64,000 nt of DNA from Actinomyces oricola. GTDB lineage: Bacteria; Actinomycetota; Actinomycetes; Actinomycetales; Actinomycetaceae. Below the pieces are notes generated by a model that was not told where the DNA came from, did no database searches, and worked only from the letters and a program-made list of their open reading frames with translations. Both the position numbers and the translations under genes were made by a program. Below, piece after piece: positions 12,289 to 26,749 of the stretch. The stretch is taken from assembly GCF_004104015.1 (NCBI RefSeq), contig NZ_RYFV01000014.1:1-64000 (forward strand), given 5' to 3'. How positions within the stretch are numbered: the stretch's first letter is position 1; each line of letters begins with the position of its first letter.

Positions 12289-12849
12289 GCGCGCCCGCCG
12301 GCGCCGCGCGGAGGCGGCCGCGCCGAGGCCCTGCGCATCCGGCCACCGGGCGTCACGGCGCCGGCCCACCGTCGTCGCCCGCCGGCGCCGGGCCCCCGCC
12401 GGCCTGTTGGCGCCCGGCCCCCGGAGGCCGGCGGCTGTGGACAGACCTGGGGATCTGTCGTGGGAATCACGGCACTGGCTGTGGAGGAGCGGCGCCCGCG
12501 CTGGGGAGAGCGCACAGCGGCCCAGTGCACGATCCACTGGGGACCATCGTGCTCCACGGAGTCACACCCATGTCGTTCCACACCCTCGAGCCGCGCCATC
12601 ACAGGCCGCACCCCGGTTTCCCCCAGGATCCACACCACCTACTACTCCTACAATCCTCTAACTCACCGCGAATCAACACCGACCTGCCAACATGGGCAGC
12701 TCCGGCCCGGGAGCCGGGGCTCCGAGCCCGGAACAGCGTGATGTGACGCAGACCCCGGGCATGTGTCTAGACTCCGGGTAGTACCCCCTGCGCGCCGTCT
12801 CGGCCTGCGCGGGGCCACACGCTCGCTCCTGACAGGGAGGCACCACACC
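12289..12849. other. dnaA-dnaN intergenic region, poor in DnaA boxes
   Basis: This 561-bp gap is the usual oriC site in many actinobacteria, but here it holds only one good DnaA box (TGTGGACAG at 12436-12444) and one weak one (GGATCCACA at 12627-12635). The first 150 bp are extremely GC-rich. A more AT-rich patch lies around 12640-12690. A -10-like TAGACT at 12768-12773 could belong to a dnaN promoter. No gene is supported. Confidence 0.45.
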
Positions 12850-13983
12850 GTGAAGCTCAGGGTTGACCGCGATGTCCTCGCCGAGGCTGTGACCTGGACC
12901 GCCCGCTCCGTCCCTGCGCGACCCCCCGTCCCCGTCCTGGCCGGCGTGCGCCTGGAGGCCACCAGGGTCAGCCTGATCCTGGCCTCCTTCGACTATGAGG
13001 TTTCTGCCCGTTGTGAAGTTCCCGCCGAGGTCGAGGAAGAGGGCGTGGTTCTGGTTTCGGGTCGGCTCCTGGCCGACATAGCCAAGGCACTGCCGGCCAA
13101 GCCCGTTGACCTGGAGATGGAGGGCACCAAGGTGAATGTCTCCTGCGGGGCCTCCCATTTCTCCTTGGCCGCCATGGCCACCGAGGATTACCCGGCCCTG
13201 CCCTCCATGCCCGCCGTCGCCGGCACAGTCGATGCCCACGATCTGGCCCAGGCCGTGGGTCAGGTCTCCACCGCCGCCTCTCGGGACGAGACCCTCCCCC
13301 TGCTCACCAGCGTCCAAATCGAGGTTGAGGGCGCCAATATCACCTTTATGGCCACCGACCGCTATCGCCTGGCTGTGCGCAAGATGACCTGGGAGCCCGG
13401 GGACGCGGGCTTAACCACTTCGGCTCTGCTCAAGGCCCGCACCCTGTCGGATGTCGCCAAGTCTTTGACCAGTTCCGGGGAGGTCACTCTGGCCCTGACC
13501 GAGTCGGGGGAGGCGGCCGCTGGGCTCATTGGCTTCGAGGCCGCCGGGCGGCGCACCACCTCCTTGCTCACCGATGGCGACTATCCCCCGGTGCTGCGCC
13601 TATTCCCCGAGAACACGACGATCCACGCCATTGTGGGGCGCGAGGAGCTCATTGGGGCCGTGCGTCGCGTCAGCCTGGTCGCCGATCGCTCCACCCCTAT
13701 CCACATGGTTTTCACCGAGGGCACTCTCGACCTGGACGCCGGCCAGGGCGACGACGCCCAGGCCTCCGAGCAGCTGGCGGCCCACCTGGAGGGCGAGGAG
13801 ATGAGCACCGCGTTCAACCCCGGGTACCTGCTGGATGGATTGGGGGCCATTACCCAGCCCTATGTGCGCATGGACTTCACCCACGCGTCCAAGCCCGCCG
13901 TGCTCACCGGCGTGGAGTCCATTGGCGGCCCCGAGGACCCCAGTTTCCGCTACCTCATTATGCCGATCCGTTTCGGCGCCTGA
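12850..13983 (+). CDS. dnaN: DNA polymerase III beta subunit (sliding clamp)
   Basis: A 377-residue clamp made of three similar domains that encircles DNA and tethers polymerase and repair factors. The start VKLRVDRDVLAEAVTWTARS (GTG 12850) and the end RYLIMPIRFGA are typical; the C-terminal MP.R motif lines the partner-binding pocket. GGGAGG lies just upstream. A longer in-frame reading without a ribosome site is rejected. Confidence 0.96.
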   Translation: MKLRVDRDVLAEAVTWTARSVPARPPVPVLAGVRLEATRVSLILASFDYEVSARCEVPAEVEEEGVVLVSGRLLADIAKALPAKPVDLEMEGTKVNVSCGASHFSLAAMATEDYPALPSMPAVAGTVDAHDLAQAVGQVSTAASRDETLPLLTSVQIEVEGANITFMATDRYRLAVRKMTWEPGDAGLTTSALLKARTLSDVAKSLTSSGEVTLALTESGEAAAGLIGFEAAGRRTTSLLTDGDYPPVLRLFPENTTIHAIVGREELIGAVRRVSLVADRSTPIHMVFTEGTLDLDAGQGDDAQASEQLAAHLEGEEMSTAFNPGYLLDGLGAITQPYVRMDFTHASKPAVLTGVESIGGPEDPSFRYLIMPIRFGA

Positions 13984-14014
13984 GACGGTGCGGCCCTTGC
14001 CGCCGAGCGGAACC

Positions 14015-15223
14015 ATGTACGTCTCCGACCTCGCCCTGGACGATTTTCGCTCCTACCACCACCTGGTGGTGTCTTTGGATCCGGGCCCGACGGCGTTCGT
14101 GGGCCCCAACGGGCAGGGAAAGACCAACCTGATTGAGGCCGTCGCCTATCTTTCCAGGCTTACCAGCCACCGGGTGGGGGCTGACACCGCTCTCGTGCGC
14201 CGCGCCCCAGCGGGAACCGAGCAGCCGGCCGGGGCTGTTGTGCGCGCCAAAGTCCACCATGGTGAGCGGCCCAGCGTCCTGGAGATCGAGATTATTGCCG
14301 GGAGGGCCAACCGGGCCCGCCTCAATCGCAACGCCTGCCGCCCCCGCGAACTACTGGGGGTTGTGCGCGCCATCGTCTTCGCACCCGAAGACCTCGCCCT
14401 CGTTCGTGAAGAGCCCGGGCTGCGGCGCCGCTTCCTCGATGAGCTGGCCGTAATGGAGCGCCCGGCCCTGGCCGGGGCGCGCGCCGAGCACGACAAGATC
14501 CTGGCCCAAAGAGCCGGCCTGCTGCGCTCGGCGCGGGCCGCGGGCGCCCCGCGCTCGGCCATGATGGACACCCTGGAGGTGTGGGATGCTCAGCTCGCCG
14601 CCGCTGCCGCCCGCCTCATATCCGCCCGCATTAACGTTCTGCGCCGCCTGCGCCCCTGGGTCGAGGACGCCTACGCCGCGGTCAGCCAGGAGCGGGGCAC
14701 CGTCGCCCTGGCCTACCGTTCCAGTCTCCTGGCGCACGAGGGGGCTGCCGACCCCGACCCCGATGATCCGGGATCCTGGGAGGGCCAGGAGGCCGCCTTG
14801 GCCGACACGGCCGCCACGGCGGCGCGCCTGGAGACGGCCATGACGGCCCTCCACTCCCGTGAGATCGACCGGGGCGTCAACCTGGTAGGAGCCCACCGCG
14901 ATGAGCTCGCCCTCTTCCTGGGCGGGATGCCCGCCAAGGGCTTCGCCTCCCACGGCGAGCAGTGGTCCCTGGCGCTGGCCCTGCGCCTGGCCTCCTACGA
15001 GATGGCGCGCCACGACGTCGACGCCTACGGGGGCGATGGGGAGCCGGTCCTCATTCTCGATGACGTCTTCGCCTCCCTGGACTCCCGCCGCAGGCGCGCC
15101 CTGGCGGCCCGGGTGGCGGGCGCCCAGCAGGTGCTGCTGACCGCTGCCGTCGACGACGACGTGCCCGTTGAGCTCGCCGGCGCCCGCTTCCGTGTGGCCG
15201 ACTCGCAGGTGACCCGTGAGTGA
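14015..15223 (+). CDS. recF: DNA replication and repair protein RecF
   Basis: A 402-residue SMC-like ATPase that helps load RecA at single-strand gaps. Walker A is GPNGQGKTN (about residues 30-38). The ABC-type signature region lies around FASHGEQWSLALALRLASYE, and Walker B is LILDDVFASLDSRRR (about 346). ATG 14015 lies 31 bp after dnaN. The 3' end overlaps the DUF721 gene by 8 bases. Confidence 0.95.
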   Translation: MYVSDLALDDFRSYHHLVVSLDPGPTAFVGPNGQGKTNLIEAVAYLSRLTSHRVGADTALVRRAPAGTEQPAGAVVRAKVHHGERPSVLEIEIIAGRANRARLNRNACRPRELLGVVRAIVFAPEDLALVREEPGLRRRFLDELAVMERPALAGARAEHDKILAQRAGLLRSARAAGAPRSAMMDTLEVWDAQLAAAAARLISARINVLRRLRPWVEDAYAAVSQERGTVALAYRSSLLAHEGAADPDPDDPGSWEGQEAALADTAATAARLETAMTALHSREIDRGVNLVGAHRDELALFLGGMPAKGFASHGEQWSLALALRLASYEMARHDVDAYGGDGEPVLILDDVFASLDSRRRRALAARVAGAQQVLLTAAVDDDVPVELAGARFRVADSQVTRE

Positions 15224-15812
15224 TTCCCCCGCCCCGCACGGCGACGACGTCCTGGCGCGGCGCGCCCTGGCCCGCCTGCGCGCCCGGGCCTGGGAGGCCG
15301 GGGAGCAACGCGACCCCGCCCGCCGCGCCCCGGTGGACCCGCAGGCCCCCGCCCCCTGGGACACGCGCCCGGCGCGGCGCGGCGCCCGGGACGAGGACGC
15401 CGACCGGGGCCCGGGCCTGCCCCCGGGGCGCGACCGGCCCGGGCCCACCCGCTATGACCCGCGCACCGGCGCGGCCGAGTTGAACCGCTTCGTACAGCGG
15501 CGGGGCTGGGCCGGAATGCTGGCCATCGCCGGGGTTCGGGTGCGCTGGGAGGAGATCGTTGGATCACAGATCGCCGCTCACGCCACGGTGGAGTCCTTTG
15601 AGGTCGGGCGCCTGACTCTGCGCGCCGACTCCAGCGCCTGGGCCCAGCAGCTGCGCCTCCTCATGCCCACCATTGAGGGCGCTGTGGACCGGGCCCTGGG
15701 CCCTGGCGGGGGGAAGGTTGAGATCCGGGTCCTGGGGCCGGCGGGGCCCACGTGGCGTCACGGGAGGGTGGCAGTGCGCGGCGGGCGCGGGCCCCGCGAC
15801 ACCTACGGGTGA
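15216..15812 (+). CDS. dciA: DUF721 / DciA-family protein (putative helicase loader)
   Basis: A 198-residue protein with a disordered Pro/Arg-rich N-terminal half and a C-terminal DUF721 domain (about 95-175: FVQRRGWAGMLAIAGVRVRW, then SFEVGRLTLRADSSAWAQQL). DUF721 corresponds to DciA, which interacts with replicative helicase DnaB in bacteria lacking DnaC/DnaI. The recF-DUF721-gyrB order is conserved in actinobacteria. GTG 15216 overlaps recF. The function in this organism is inferred from the family. Confidence 0.85.
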   Translation: MSDSPAPHGDDVLARRALARLRARAWEAGEQRDPARRAPVDPQAPAPWDTRPARRGARDEDADRGPGLPPGRDRPGPTRYDPRTGAAELNRFVQRRGWAGMLAIAGVRVRWEEIVGSQIAAHATVESFEVGRLTLRADSSAWAQQLRLLMPTIEGAVDRALGPGGGKVEIRVLGPAGPTWRHGRVAVRGGRGPRDTYG

Positions 15813-15935
15813 TCTCACACCCCCGCCACGGCCAGTCGGCGGTCGGGGAGGGCGACGATCCGCGATAGGATGCGACGCAAACGCCCATGGTGCGCCCAGG
15901 GCCGCCCGCAGGTACCCACCTACGCACCAGGGTGA

Positions 15936-18149
<2,214 letters not shown>

Positions 18150-18209
18150 GGCCACCGCTCCAGCCCGGGCGCCGCGCGCCCCATCTGACACGAAGCGACA
18201 AGGAACCCT

Positions 18210-20855
18210 GTGAGCGATCAGACCACGCAGACCCCGTCCCAGGAGCGAGAGCGCGACCGCATCCAGCCGGTCGACCTGCAGATGGAGATGCAGCGCTCCT
18301 ACCTCGACTACGCCATGAGCGTCATTGTGGGCCGCGCCCTGCCGGACGTTCGCGACGGCCTCAAACCGGTTCATCGTCGCGTCCTGTACGCCATGTACGA
18401 CGGCGGCTACCGCCCCAGCGCCTCCTTCTCGAAGTCCTCGCGCGTCGTCGGCGAGGTCATGGGCAACTACCATCCCCACGGCGACGCCGCCATCTACGAC
18501 GCCCTGGCCCGCCTGGTGCAGTGGTGGTCGCTGCGCTACCCGCTGGTGGCCGGGCAGGGCAACTTCGGTACCCCCGGCAACCTGGGGCCGGCCGCCCCAC
18601 GGTACACCGAGTGCAAAATGGCGCCGCTGGCCATGGAGATGGTGCGCGACATTGACGAGGACAGCGTCGACTTCCAGGACAACTACGACGGGAAGAACCA
18701 GGAGCCGACCATCCTGCCGGCCCGCTTCCCCAACCTCCTGGTCAATGGCTCGGAGGGCATTGCGGTGGGCATGGCCACCCGCATCCCCCCGCACAACCTG
18801 CGCGAGGTGGCCAGCGGCGTCCAGTGGTTCCTCGACCACCCCACGGCCAGCCGTGAGGAGCTCCTGGAGGCCCTCATTGAGCGCGTCCCGGGCCCGGACT
18901 TCCCCACCGGCGCCACCATCCTGGGCAGGCGCGGCATTGAAGACGCCTATCGCACCGGGCGCGGCTCGATCACCCAGCGGGCCGTGGTCAATGTTGAGGA
19001 GATCCATGGGCGCCAGTGCCTGGTGGTGACCGAGCTGCCCTACCAGGTCAACCCCGACAACCTCGCGGACAAGATCGCCCAGCTGGTGCGCGACGGGCAG
19101 GTCGGCGGTATTGCCGACATTCGCGATGAGACCAGTGGCCGCACCGGCCAGCGCCTGGTGATCGTCCTCAAGCGCGACGCCGTGGCCAAGGTGGTGCTCA
19201 ACAACCTCTACAAGCGCACCCAGCTCCAGGACAACTTCCCGGCCAATATGCTGGCCCTGGTCGACGGCGTGCCGCGCACCCTGAGCCTGGACGGCTTTGT
19301 GCGCCACTGGGTGGACCACCAGATCGAGGTCATCGTTCGCCGCTCACGCTACCGGTTGCGCAAGGCCGAGGAGCGCCTGCACATCCTGGAGGGTCTGCTG
19401 GCGGCCATTGACGCCCTGGACGCCGTCATCACCCTCATCCGCCGCTCGCCCACCACCGAGGAGGCGCGCAGCGGCCTCATGGGGCTGCTCGGCGTCGACG
19501 AGGTTCAGGCCGAGGCGATCCTCTCCCTGCAACTGCGGCGCCTGGCCGCCCTGGAGCGCCTGAAGATCCAGCAGGAGGCTGAGGATCTGCAGGCCAGGGT
19601 CGCCGACCTGCGCGACATTATCGCCTCCCCCGAGCGGCAGAGGAGCATTGTCTCCACCGAACTGGCCGAGATCGTGGACAAGTACGGCGACGAGCGGCGC
19701 ACCCGCATCGTCCCCTTCAATGGGGAGATGAGCATGGAGGACCTCATCCCCGAAGAGGAGGTCGTGGTCACCATCACCCGCTCCGGCTACGCCAAGCGCA
19801 CCCGCGCCGACGCCTACCGCTCCCAGCACCGTGGCGGCAAGGGCGTCAAGGGGGCCGCCTTGCGTGAGGATGATGTCGTCGACCACTTCTTCGTCACCAC
19901 CACCCACCACTGGCTGCTCTTCTTCACCAACCTCGGCCGCGTCTACCGGGTCAAGGCCTATGAGCTGCCCGAGGGCGGCCGGGATTCCAAGGGCCAGCAC
20001 GTGGCCAACCTGCTCGCCTTCCAGCCCGGTGAGGAGATCGCCCAGGTCATGGAGCTGGCCGACTACGGCCAGGCCGACTACCTGGTGCTGGCCACCCGCC
20101 GTGGCCTGGTGAAGAAGACCCGCCTGTCGGAGTACGACTCCAACCGTTCCGGCGGCGTCATCGCCATTAATCTGCGCGAGGACCACCAGGGCAACGCCGA
20201 CGAGCTGGTTTGCGCCGCCCTGCTCAGTGAGGGCCAGGACCTTCTTCTCGTCTCCCGCGGCGGGCAGTCCCTGCGTTTCCACGCCGACGACGCCACATTG
20301 CGGCCCACGGGGCGCGCCACCAGCGGGGTGACCGGCATGCGCTTCCGCGCCGGGGACTACCTGCTGGCCATGGACGTGGTCGACCCCACCTGGCAGGACG
20401 GCGACCTTTTCGTGGTCACCGAGGGGGGTTTCGCCAAGCGCACCGCCGTGGCCGACTACCCGGTCAAGGGCCGGGGCGGGCTGGGAGTCAAGGTCGCCAA
20501 CCTGGTTCAGGAGCGCGGGAACCTGGTGGGCGCCCTCGTGACCGCCCCCAGCGACGAGGTCATGTGCATTATGGCCTCCGGCAAGGTGGTGCGTTCCGCC
20601 GTCGTCGAGGTCCCGCGCACCGGGCGCACAACCCAGGGCGTCACCTTCGCCAAGCCCGACGATGGCGACCGCATCCTGGCGGTGGCCCGCAACACCGAGC
20701 GCGAACTCGACGGTGATGAGCCGGCCGGGGCCTCGAGCGCCGGGGCAGCGGAGGCGGCGAGCACCGACACCGCCCAGGACGGTGCGCCACCGCCTGCGGC
20801 GCAGGCGCCCGACACGGTAGCGTTGAGTGAGAACGAGAGTGAGGTCGACGCATGA
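18210..20855 (+). CDS. gyrA: DNA gyrase subunit A
   Basis: An 881-residue breakage-reunion subunit of gyrase. The winged-helix start is [20 protein letters not shown]. The catalytic tyrosine is Y132 in [10 protein letters not shown]. The C-terminal half has the repeated beta-pinwheel DNA-wrapping blades, and the GyrA box is the region [11 protein letters not shown]. The quinolone-determining region reads [10 protein letters not shown] (88-97): Ala93 stands where E. coli has Ser83, while Asp97 (E. coli Asp87) is kept. The tail beyond about 845 is acidic and low-complexity. It starts at GTG 18210 after AAGGAA and overlaps the next gene by 4 bases. Confidence 0.96.
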   Translation: MSDQTTQTPSQERERDRIQPVDLQMEMQRSYLDYAMSVIVGRALPDVRDGLKPVHRRVLYAMYDGGYRPSASFSKSSRVVGEVMGNYHPHGDAAIYDALARLVQWWSLRYPLVAGQGNFGTPGNLGPAAPRYTECKMAPLAMEMVRDIDEDSVDFQDNYDGKNQEPTILPARFPNLLVNGSEGIAVGMATRIPPHNLREVASGVQWFLDHPTASREELLEALIERVPGPDFPTGATILGRRGIEDAYRTGRGSITQRAVVNVEEIHGRQCLVVTELPYQVNPDNLADKIAQLVRDGQVGGIADIRDETSGRTGQRLVIVLKRDAVAKVVLNNLYKRTQLQDNFPANMLALVDGVPRTLSLDGFVRHWVDHQIEVIVRRSRYRLRKAEERLHILEGLLAAIDALDAVITLIRRSPTTEEARSGLMGLLGVDEVQAEAILSLQLRRLAALERLKIQQEAEDLQARVADLRDIIASPERQRSIVSTELAEIVDKYGDERRTRIVPFNGEMSMEDLIPEEEVVVTITRSGYAKRTRADAYRSQHRGGKGVKGAALREDDVVDHFFVTTTHHWLLFFTNLGRVYRVKAYELPEGGRDSKGQHVANLLAFQPGEEIAQVMELADYGQADYLVLATRRGLVKKTRLSEYDSNRSGGVIAINLREDHQGNADELVCAALLSEGQDLLLVSRGGQSLRFHADDATLRPTGRATSGVTGMRFRAGDYLLAMDVVDPTWQDGDLFVVTEGGFAKRTAVADYPVKGRGGLGVKVANLVQERGNLVGALVTAPSDEVMCIMASGKVVRSAVVEVPRTGRTTQGVTFAKPDDGDRILAVARNTERELDGDEPAGASSAGAAEAASTDTAQDGAPPPAAQAPDTVALSENESEVDA

Positions 20856-21403
20856 GCGAGCCGGAGTCCACCAACCCCGCGGCCCAGGGGCCGCAGTCCG
20901 CAATGCCGGACTTCAGCACCCAGGCCATGGGGCCGCAGCCAGTGCCCGCGGGGGCCGCTCCTGCCATGGCCGAGGGCGCGCCGGGCGGTGGCCAGGGGCG
21001 GGAGAAGAAAAAGAAAAAGAAGAAGACCATCGCCGGACCGCGTCGCGTGCGCCTGTCCCTGACCCGCATCGACCCCTGGTCGGTCATGAAGGTGTCCTTC
21101 CTCCTCAGCGTGGCCGTGGGCATTATGATGGTGGTGGCCGCCTCCGTGGTGTGGTTCATGCTGGACTCCATGAAGGTGTTCTCCACCATCCAGGAGCTCG
21201 CCATCACGGTCATGGACTCCGACTCCAACGCCTACACCGCCCTGCTGGAGTACATGAAGTTCTCCCGCGCCTTCTCAATCGCCATTGTCATTGCGGTCGT
21301 CAACCTTATTTTGACGACGGCCCTGGCCACGATCGGGGCGTTCCTCTACAACGTGACCGCCACCCTGGTCGGTGGGGTCCATCTCACACTGGCGGACGAG
21401 TGA
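20852..21403 (+). CDS. DUF3566 membrane protein
   Basis: A 183-residue protein with a disordered N-terminus (about 1-48), a Lys run at 51-58 and the DUF3566 core [20 protein letters not shown]. Two transmembrane helices follow (about 80-103 and 135-165), then the conserved end [20 protein letters not shown]. It always follows gyrA in actinobacteria; its function is not established. ATGA overlap with gyrA indicates coupling. Confidence 0.9.
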   Translation: MSEPESTNPAAQGPQSAMPDFSTQAMGPQPVPAGAAPAMAEGAPGGGQGREKKKKKKKTIAGPRRVRLSLTRIDPWSVMKVSFLLSVAVGIMMVVAASVVWFMLDSMKVFSTIQELAITVMDSDSNAYTALLEYMKFSRAFSIAIVIAVVNLILTTALATIGAFLYNVTATLVGGVHLTLADE

Positions 21404-21452
21404 TCTGATTTGGCCGCCCGGGACCGGACGGGTTAACCTTTTCCGGTCGCGC

Positions 21453-21529
21453 GGGCCTATAGCTCAGTTGGTTAGAGCGCATCCCTGATAAGGATGAGGT
21501 CGCTGGTTCGAGTCCAGCTAGGCCCACCA
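21453..21529 (+). tRNA. tRNA-Ile (GAT anticodon)
   Basis: A cloverleaf of 77 nt including an encoded CCA. The acceptor stem GGGCCTA/TAGGCCC pairs fully. The anticodon loop CTGATAA lies in the CATCC/GGATG stem and gives GAT. The T-loop is GGTTCGAGTCC. It lies about 50 bp after DUF3566. Confidence 0.96.
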
Positions 21530-21556
21530 CCCGCGGTGGAACGATGAGGGGGATCC

Positions 21557-21691
21557 ATGAGGAGCCGGATAATCGTCGCAGCCGCGGTTTTCCTGTTCCT
21601 GGGCGTGGTGAGCTACTCCGCCTGGCTCAGGATCGAGGCGGCCCGCCAACAGCGGACGGCATGGGCCGAGGTCACAGACCCGGTCGACTGA
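21557..21691 (+). CDS. DLW-39 family small protein
   Basis: A 44-residue protein with an N-terminal hydrophobic segment (IIVAAAVFLFLGVVSYSAW) and a short charged tail (RIEAARQQRTAWAEVTDPVD). The tail resembles the DLW-39 family (A.R...W.E.TD.V), which sits near gyrA and tRNA-Ile/Ala in actinobacteria. A GAGGGGG ribosome site precedes ATG 21557. Function is unknown. Confidence 0.75.
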   Translation: MRSRIIVAAAVFLFLGVVSYSAWLRIEAARQQRTAWAEVTDPVD

Positions 21692-21707
21692 TGGGAGACC
21701 ATCGCAC

Positions 21708-21780
21708 GGGGCCATGGCGCAATTGGTAGCGCACCTGCTTTGCAAGCAGGGGGTTACGGGTTCGAGTCCCGTTGGCTCCA
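21708..21780 (+). tRNA. tRNA-Ala (TGC anticodon)
   Basis: A cloverleaf of 73 nt. The acceptor stem GGGGCCA/TGGCTCC has one G-U pair. The anticodon loop TTTGCAA lies within CCTGC/GCAGG and gives TGC. The T-arm is ACGGGTTCGAGTCCCGT. CCA is not encoded, unlike the neighbouring tRNA-Ile. Confidence 0.96.
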
Positions 21781-21794
21781 CTCAAAGCGCTTTA

Positions 21795-21832
21795 CGGGAA
21801 CATGCGATAGTGGAGGATATCGGGTGTTCCCG
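21795..21832 (+). terminator. Hairpin terminator after tRNA-Ala
   Basis: CGGGAACA (21795-21802) pairs with TGTTCCCG (21825-21832) across a 22-nt loop, followed by TTCTTTAT. It lies 15 bp after the tRNA end. The U-tract is weak. Confidence 0.55.
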
Positions 21833-22173
21833 TTCTTTATGCCCTGGGCCGCCCCGCTAATGGTTATCGTGAATGAATCCGGTAAGACGCGGACGGCGTT
21901 GTCGGTCGTCCCCGGGGCTGAGCGCCGCCCCGTGCCCGCCCACTATGACGCCACCCCGACTCAACGGGGTCACCTGTTTATAGTGACTTGATCACGGCGG
22001 GCTCACGGGCGGTGGATGAGGGAACGCAGAACGCCGGGGCCTTCACGGGCCCTGTCGGGGGCGCAGGCCTGTGGGAACAGGGAGGCGGGCGGCTTGACCG
22101 GCCCAAACCGTGATAAACATCTATGAATCTCTCTCCGCTGAAATGTTGTAGTGATCACGGAAAAGTCACAGGT

Positions 22174-22373
22174 TTGTCCACATCTGTGGAAAACCTGTTT
22201 TCCCCCAGGTGTGCAGGCCGCAGGTGGAGTCGCTGTGGCCGCCGCGACCAGTCTTCTCCCCACCTGTGCACACTGCTGTGGAAAACTACACCGCTGTGTT
22301 TCCACAGACGAGTCCACAACTGTGGACGAACTACAGGTATGTTATTCACAGTCCGGCCTCGAACTGTGGACCC
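22174..22373. promoter_or_regulatory. Dense DnaA-box cluster
   Basis: This lies inside the 846-bp gap between tRNA-Ala and the next gene. Eight DnaA-box-like 9-mers occur in 200 bp on both strands: TTGTCCACA 22174, TGTGGAAAA 22185 and again 22277, GTTTCCACA 22298, GAGTCCACA 22310, TGTGGACGA 22321, TTATTCACA 22342 and TGTGGACCC 22365. A perfect TTATCCACA lies further on at 22565-22573. The preceding 60 bp (22110-22170) are comparatively AT-rich. No gene is supported in 21833-22626. It may be a DnaA-titration or reactivation site, a secondary initiation element, or part of the origin (inference). Confidence 0.65.
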
Positions 22374-22626
22374 GCGGTTGCTCCCGGTGGGGGTATCGTG
22401 CCCCCACCCCGGCCGATCCTGCGTGCTGGGACGGGACTGACGACGACGGCGCCTATCTCAACCCAGAATGCCAGGTTGAATGTTGCTGGTAGGTGGGGAT
22501 GCCATGAGAGCGACAGCACACAGGTGTTCGAGGCCCAGTCACCACCGGCGCTGCTGCGCGCTCGTTATCCACAGGGCTCGAAGGACACGGATGCACTGGC
22601 GTCACGGCGTGCCCGAAGGTCGTGCC

Positions 22627-23568
22627 ATGTCCCACACGACCCCAGACTCCCGTGATCTTCCCGCCTCCCCAATCGTTCCGATTCTCGCCCAGCAGCGGGC
22701 CGAGTCCGGCGATCGCCGCCCCGACCGGGACCAATCCCTGCTGCGCATCGCCTCAGGCGCCTACGCGCCCAGTCGGGCCTGGGCCCAGGGGTCGGCCGAG
22801 GAGCGTCATCTCGCGCTCATTGATGCCGCGTTCGCCAAGTACGGCCAGCAGCTGGTGCTGCTCGGGGCCTCCGCGGCACTGTGCCATGGCTTACCCGTGG
22901 TTGGTCGAATCCCACGCCTCGTGCAGTGCCTGGGCGGGGAGGGGCAACGGCCCCGGACATCACTGCTGCAGCGCCGCGGTCGGGCGCTTCACCCCCAGCA
23001 GATCGGCCTCGTCGGCCGGATTAACGCGACCACCGTGCCCACCACCTGCGTCGACCTGGCGCGGTGGGGCGGGCTGGCTCAAGGCGTGTGCGCCATGGAC
23101 GCGGCCCTGGCCGAGCGGCGCTGCACTCGCGCCGAGCTCCGGGCCGAGATTGAAGCGATTCCCTCCCCGGCCCGCGGTATTGTCGCGGCGCGCACGGCCT
23201 GCCGCCTGGCCGACGGGCGATCGACGTCCCCAGGAGAATCCTTATCGCGGGTGCGCATGTGGGAACTGGGCCTGCCCAAGCCGACACTTCATCACAGCAT
23301 GGCCATTGATGAGCACACCTACCGCCTCACCTTCTTCTGGCCCCAGTTCGAGGCCGTTGGCGAGTACGACGACGCGACTACCTACCGTGGCAGCGGGGCC
23401 GCCTTGGAGGAGGCCGCCAAGGCCGGGCGCGACCGAGAGCGCAGCCTGCGCCGCGCCGGTCTGCACATCGCCCGGTGGACGTGGACGGACGTCCTGCGCG
23501 AAGGTGCGCCCGGCATGGCTCGCGAGCTGGCCGCCGTCGGCGTGCACCCCACCGCCAAACGCTGGTGA
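22627..23568 (+). CDS. AbiEi-like / DUF559-like hypothetical protein
   Basis: A 313-residue protein whose first 150 residues resemble the N-terminal region of type IV AbiEi antitoxin-like proteins (LLRIASGAYAPSRAW, then LVLLGASAALCHGLPVV). The C-terminal part has a PD-(D/E)XK-like pattern (SLSRVRMWELGLPKP, then FEAVGEYDDATTYRG and LRRAGLHIARWTW). Such proteins are common orphans in actinobacteria. No AbiEii nucleotidyltransferase partner is adjacent, so a toxin-antitoxin role is not supported. ATG 22627 with GAAGG upstream is preferred over longer in-frame readings that run into the DnaA-box 22565-22573. Confidence 0.65.
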   Translation: MSHTTPDSRDLPASPIVPILAQQRAESGDRRPDRDQSLLRIASGAYAPSRAWAQGSAEERHLALIDAAFAKYGQQLVLLGASAALCHGLPVVGRIPRLVQCLGGEGQRPRTSLLQRRGRALHPQQIGLVGRINATTVPTTCVDLARWGGLAQGVCAMDAALAERRCTRAELRAEIEAIPSPARGIVAARTACRLADGRSTSPGESLSRVRMWELGLPKPTLHHSMAIDEHTYRLTFFWPQFEAVGEYDDATTYRGSGAALEEAAKAGRDRERSLRRAGLHIARWTWTDVLREGAPGMARELAAVGVHPTAKRW

Positions 23569-23623
23569 TGGCCCATGCGAGCGCTCGCGCGCACGGGCCC
23601 GGTGTGAACGTTCGGGGTGCGCC

Positions 23624-23674
23624 GTCGTCAGCACCGGCTCATGGCGCGCCGGGCGATCGGCCGGCGCTGACGAC
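23624..23674. terminator. Inverted repeat between convergent genes
   Basis: GTCGTCAGCACCGGC (23624-23638) pairs with GCCGGCGCTGACGAC (23660-23674), 14 of 15 matching, with a 21-nt loop. It sits between the ends of the AbiEi-like gene and the Ca2+-ATPase gene and may terminate both. No T-tract. Confidence 0.45.
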
Positions 23675-23710
23675 CAGGGGCGTGACCGGCCCGCGCGGCC
23701 CTCAGTGCCC

Positions 23711-26590
<2,880 letters not shown>

Positions 26591-26749
26591 GGTCCAATCC
26601 CATCAGGATGCGACTAACGGGACCATGACTTCTGTTACAGGACGTTACCGGATGAGGAGGGGAGAACTCCCCCGTGCCCCCGGGGTGAGGTTCTGTGCTT
26701 CGCCGCGGGCGGCTTCCGCCGGTGATCGAGCCCGTCGGGCCCGGGGAGG

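Noticed and set aside
10831-12537. A 568-codon minus-strand frame opposite dnaA
   Set aside because: Shadow of dnaA; no ribosome site or recognisable domain.
21740-21991. An 83-codon frame overlapping tRNA-Ala
   Set aside because: It begins inside the tRNA and has no ribosome site or known sequence.
22627-23568. A complete AbiE toxin-antitoxin pair
   Set aside because: Only the AbiEi-like gene is present; no nucleotidyltransferase gene follows or precedes it.
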